DNA from: Lachnospiraceae bacterium UBA7160
GTDB taxonomy: Bacteria; Bacillota; Clostridia; Lachnospirales; Lachnospiraceae
Length of the DNA stretch: 14,719 nucleotides
NCBI GenBank assembly: GCA_002491565.1
Contig: DKWE01000090.1
Span: 1-14,719 of the forward strand
Reading direction: 5' to 3'
Shown: positions 12,956-14,719 of the stretch, piece after piece
How positions within the stretch are numbered: the stretch's first letter is position 1
How the letters are laid out: each line of letters begins with the position of its first letter
The notes under the pieces: model-generated
Seen by the model: only the letters and a program-made list of their open reading frames with translations
Database searches by the model: none
What the model was told of the DNA's origin: nothing
Translations under genes and position numbers: made by a program

Positions 12956-14719
12956 ATGCAGATTGAGTATACGAGAAGCGCGATGGAGGTGCTTCATCTG
13001 GCGAAGCGGACTGCAAAAATGTGTGGACACAGCTATGCCGGATCGGAGCATCTGCTTGTCGGGCTTGTAAAGGAGCAGGAGGGCACGGCCGGCGTCATCC
13101 TGCGCGCGCGCAAAGTGGAGGAAAAGAAGCTGATGGAGCTGATCGACCGGCTGATAGCTCCGGAACGCATGGAAAACAAGCCGCAGGAGCGGTGGTCGCC
13201 GCGTGCGGAGAGTATTTTGAAGGACAGCGAGGAGGTCGCTCATTTCCTGGAGAGCGATACGGTCGGGACGGAGCATATTCTGCTCGCGATTTTGCGCGAT
13301 GTAGAATGCGTCGCTGCGCGGCTTTTGCATACGCTGGGAATTGCGATTCCGAGGCTGTACGCCGATATCGCCGGGGTGATCGGCATGGAGGACGAAAAGT
13401 ATAAGGAGCTGGTCCGGCAGGCAAAGGAGGCATCCGACAGTGACAGCGTGAGCACGACGCCAATGCTGGATCAGTATAGCCGGGATCTGACCTGGCTGGC
13501 AGCCAATCACCGTCTGGATGTGACGGTCGGAAGAGAAGCGGAGATCGAGCGGCTGATCCAGATTCTCTGCCGTCGTACGAAGAATAACCCCTGCCTGGTC
13601 GGTGAGCCTGGCGTGGGCAAGACTGCCATCGTAGAAGGACTCGCACAGCGGATCGAGCAGGAGGATGTGCCGGAGCCGATGCGCGGAAAGCGCGTGGTGA
13701 CGCTGGATATGGCAGGAATGGTGGCTGGCTCCAAGTACCGGGGCGAATTTGAGGAGCGGATCAAGCGGATCATTGCGGAGGTCATTGACAGCGGCGATGT
13801 TCTGCTGTTCGTGGATGAGCTGCACACGATTATCGGGGCAGGCGGCGCCGAGGGTGCGCTGGATGCGTCTAATATTCTGAAGCCCTCCCTGTCGCGCGGA
13901 GAGCTGCAGCTGATCGGTGCGACGACACAGGAAGAATACCGGAAATATATTGAGAAGGATGCTGCCCTGGAGCGGAGATTCCAGCCGATCCAGGTCGAAG
14001 AGCCGTCGGAGGGGGAAACCACGGAAATTTTGCGGGGGCTGCGTCCTGCCTATGAAAAGCATCACAAGGTGACGATCACGGACGAAGCGCTGGAGGCAGC
14101 TGTGAAGCTGTCGGCACGCTATATCAATGACCGGTTCCTGCCGGATAAGGCGATTGACCTGATGGATGAGGCGGCCGCGCGCAGGCAGCTCGGATATTTC
14201 CGGGCCGGAGAGCAGGCGCGGAAGCTGCAGGAGGAGAGCGAACGCCTGGCAAATGAGCGGGAGGATGCGATCCGTGCGGGCGATTTTGCTGCGGCAAAGG
14301 AGCTGAATCTGCAAAAGGCGGCACTGGATGAGAAGCTGGAGCGGCAGAAAAAGCGCATCAGCCAGAAGCAAAACGGGAAGGAAGCGGAAGTGACGCGTGA
14401 GGATATTGAGCAGATCGTTTCCGCATGGACCAAGATTCCAGTGCAGCGCCTGGCAGAGCAGGAGGGAAAACGGCTGCTGCGTCTGGACGCAGAGCTGCAC
14501 CGGCGGGTTATCGGACAGGAGGAGGCTGTGCAGGCGGTCGCGAAGGCCGTGCGCAGGAACCGTGCCGGCCTGAAAAATCCGATGCGTCCGATTGGTTCCT
14601 TCCTGTTTCTCGGACCGACCGGCGTCGGCAAGACGGAGCTTGCCAAAGCGCTGGCACAGATCGTATTCGGGAGCGAGCAAGCGCTGATCCGCGTAGACAT
14701 GTCGGAGTATATGGAGAAG
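12956..14719 (+). CDS. clpC: ATP-dependent Clp protease ATPase subunit ClpC, 3' end outside window
   Basis: ClpC is an AAA+ unfoldase that feeds proteins to ClpP. The first 588 codons are here without a stop; family members are about 810 residues. Visible parts are Clp N-terminal repeats (about 1-145); first AAA+ domain with Walker A GEPGVGKT (216-223), pore-loop KYRGEFEER (260-268), Walker B LLFVDELH (283-290) and RRF (340-342); a middle domain (about 410-480) with a UVR-like segment around 431-465; and the start of the second AAA+ domain with Walker A GPTGVGKT (553-560). TAGGAGGAT (12941-12949) serves ATG 12956. In Bacillus clpC follows ctsR-mcsA-mcsB; here it follows a GntR regulator. The middle domain and UVR-like segment favour ClpC over ClpB, whose middle coiled coil is much longer, and over ClpA. 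A long open frame on the opposite strand is only a shadow. Confidence 0.95.
   Translation, partial: MQIEYTRSAMEVLHLAKRTAKMCGHSYAGSEHLLVGLVKEQEGTAGVILRARKVEEKKLMELIDRLIAPERMENKPQERWSPRAESILKDSEEVAHFLESDTVGTEHILLAILRDVECVAARLLHTLGIAIPRLYADIAGVIGMEDEKYKELVRQAKEASDSDSVSTTPMLDQYSRDLTWLAANHRLDVTVGREAEIERLIQILCRRTKNNPCLVGEPGVGKTAIVEGLAQRIEQEDVPEPMRGKRVVTLDMAGMVAGSKYRGEFEERIKRIIAEVIDSGDVLLFVDELHTIIGAGGAEGALDASNILKPSLSRGELQLIGATTQEEYRKYIEKDAALERRFQPIQVEEPSEGETTEILRGLRPAYEKHHKVTITDEALEAAVKLSARYINDRFLPDKAIDLMDEAAARRQLGYFRAGEQARKLQEESERLANEREDAIRAGDFAAAKELNLQKAALDEKLERQKKRISQKQNGKEAEVTREDIEQIVSAWTKIPVQRLAEQEGKRLLRLDAELHRRVIGQEEAVQAVAKAVRRNRAGLKNPMRPIGSFLFLGPTGVGKTELAKALAQIVFGSEQALIRVDMSEYMEK

Noticed and set aside
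12932..14680. 582-codon open frame on the - strand
   Set aside because: It lies wholly antisense to clpC, whose + strand frame has intact AAA+ motifs. Long antisense frames are expected from the G/C-rich third positions, and its translation shows no domain.
1..14719. Mobile element, CRISPR array or defence island
   Set aside because: No transposase, integrase, recombinase, regular spaced repeats, toxin-antitoxin pair or defence domain seen; all identified genes are housekeeping or envelope types on one strand.

Overview
The window reads as an ordinary chromosomal stretch from a Gram-positive Clostridia member, most likely Lachnospiraceae or a close relative. The base composition looks somewhat above half G+C by eye. 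The evidence is strong AGGAGG-type ribosome binding sites, sigma-A type promoters (TTGACA-N17-TATGAT class), a VanZ-like protein, a YtrA-type GntR regulator, ClpC, and a PurE/PurM/PurN/PurD set. The genus assignment is inference. All supported genes are on the + strand. I see no tRNA, rRNA, CRISPR array, transposase, integrase or prophage gene.

Region 1 (about 54-2992) is a molybdenum cofactor (Moco) block. It holds moaC, a MogA/MoaB-type adenylyltransferase, a shortened MoeA-like molybdopterin-binding protein with a C-terminal four-cysteine cluster, and a small stand-alone MOSC-domain protein. These cover formation of cPMP, adenylation of molybdopterin, and probably metal insertion or handling and cofactor sulfuration or transfer. 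A 312-base stretch (2240-2551) between the last two holds no gene I can support.

Region 2 (3043-3811) is pyrE (orotate phosphoribosyltransferase), with its own well-formed promoter.

Region 3 (4084-7162) is a tightly packed, partly overlapping set: a 52-residue membrane peptide, a VanZ-like membrane protein, a 107-residue three-helix membrane protein, and a 689-residue M29 metallo-aminopeptidase with a long N-terminal extension. The overlaps suggest one operon. The functional link between the membrane proteins and the peptidase is unknown.

Region 4 (7187-10946) is a purine block, purE-purM-purN-purD. A near-consensus promoter and a leader that can fold in alternative ways stand in front of it. 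The remaining purine genes (purF, purL, purC, purB, purH) are not in the window.

Region 5 (11043-12305) is a single-pass membrane protein. It has a signal peptide, a cadherin-like beta-sandwich domain outside the cell, an acidic proline/threonine linker, one membrane helix, and a Gly/Tyr-rich inner tail built of seven 12-residue repeats. A perfect 12-bp inverted repeat follows it.

Region 6 (12400-14719) begins with a very good promoter followed by a YtrA-subfamily GntR regulator and clpC, which runs off the window's right edge. The usual Bacillus partners ctsR, mcsA and mcsB are not beside clpC here.

No obviously new defence or mobile system is present. The best leads are the extended M29 peptidase with its membrane-protein operon, the Cys-tailed MoeA-like protein, the repeat-tailed membrane protein, and the structured purE leader.
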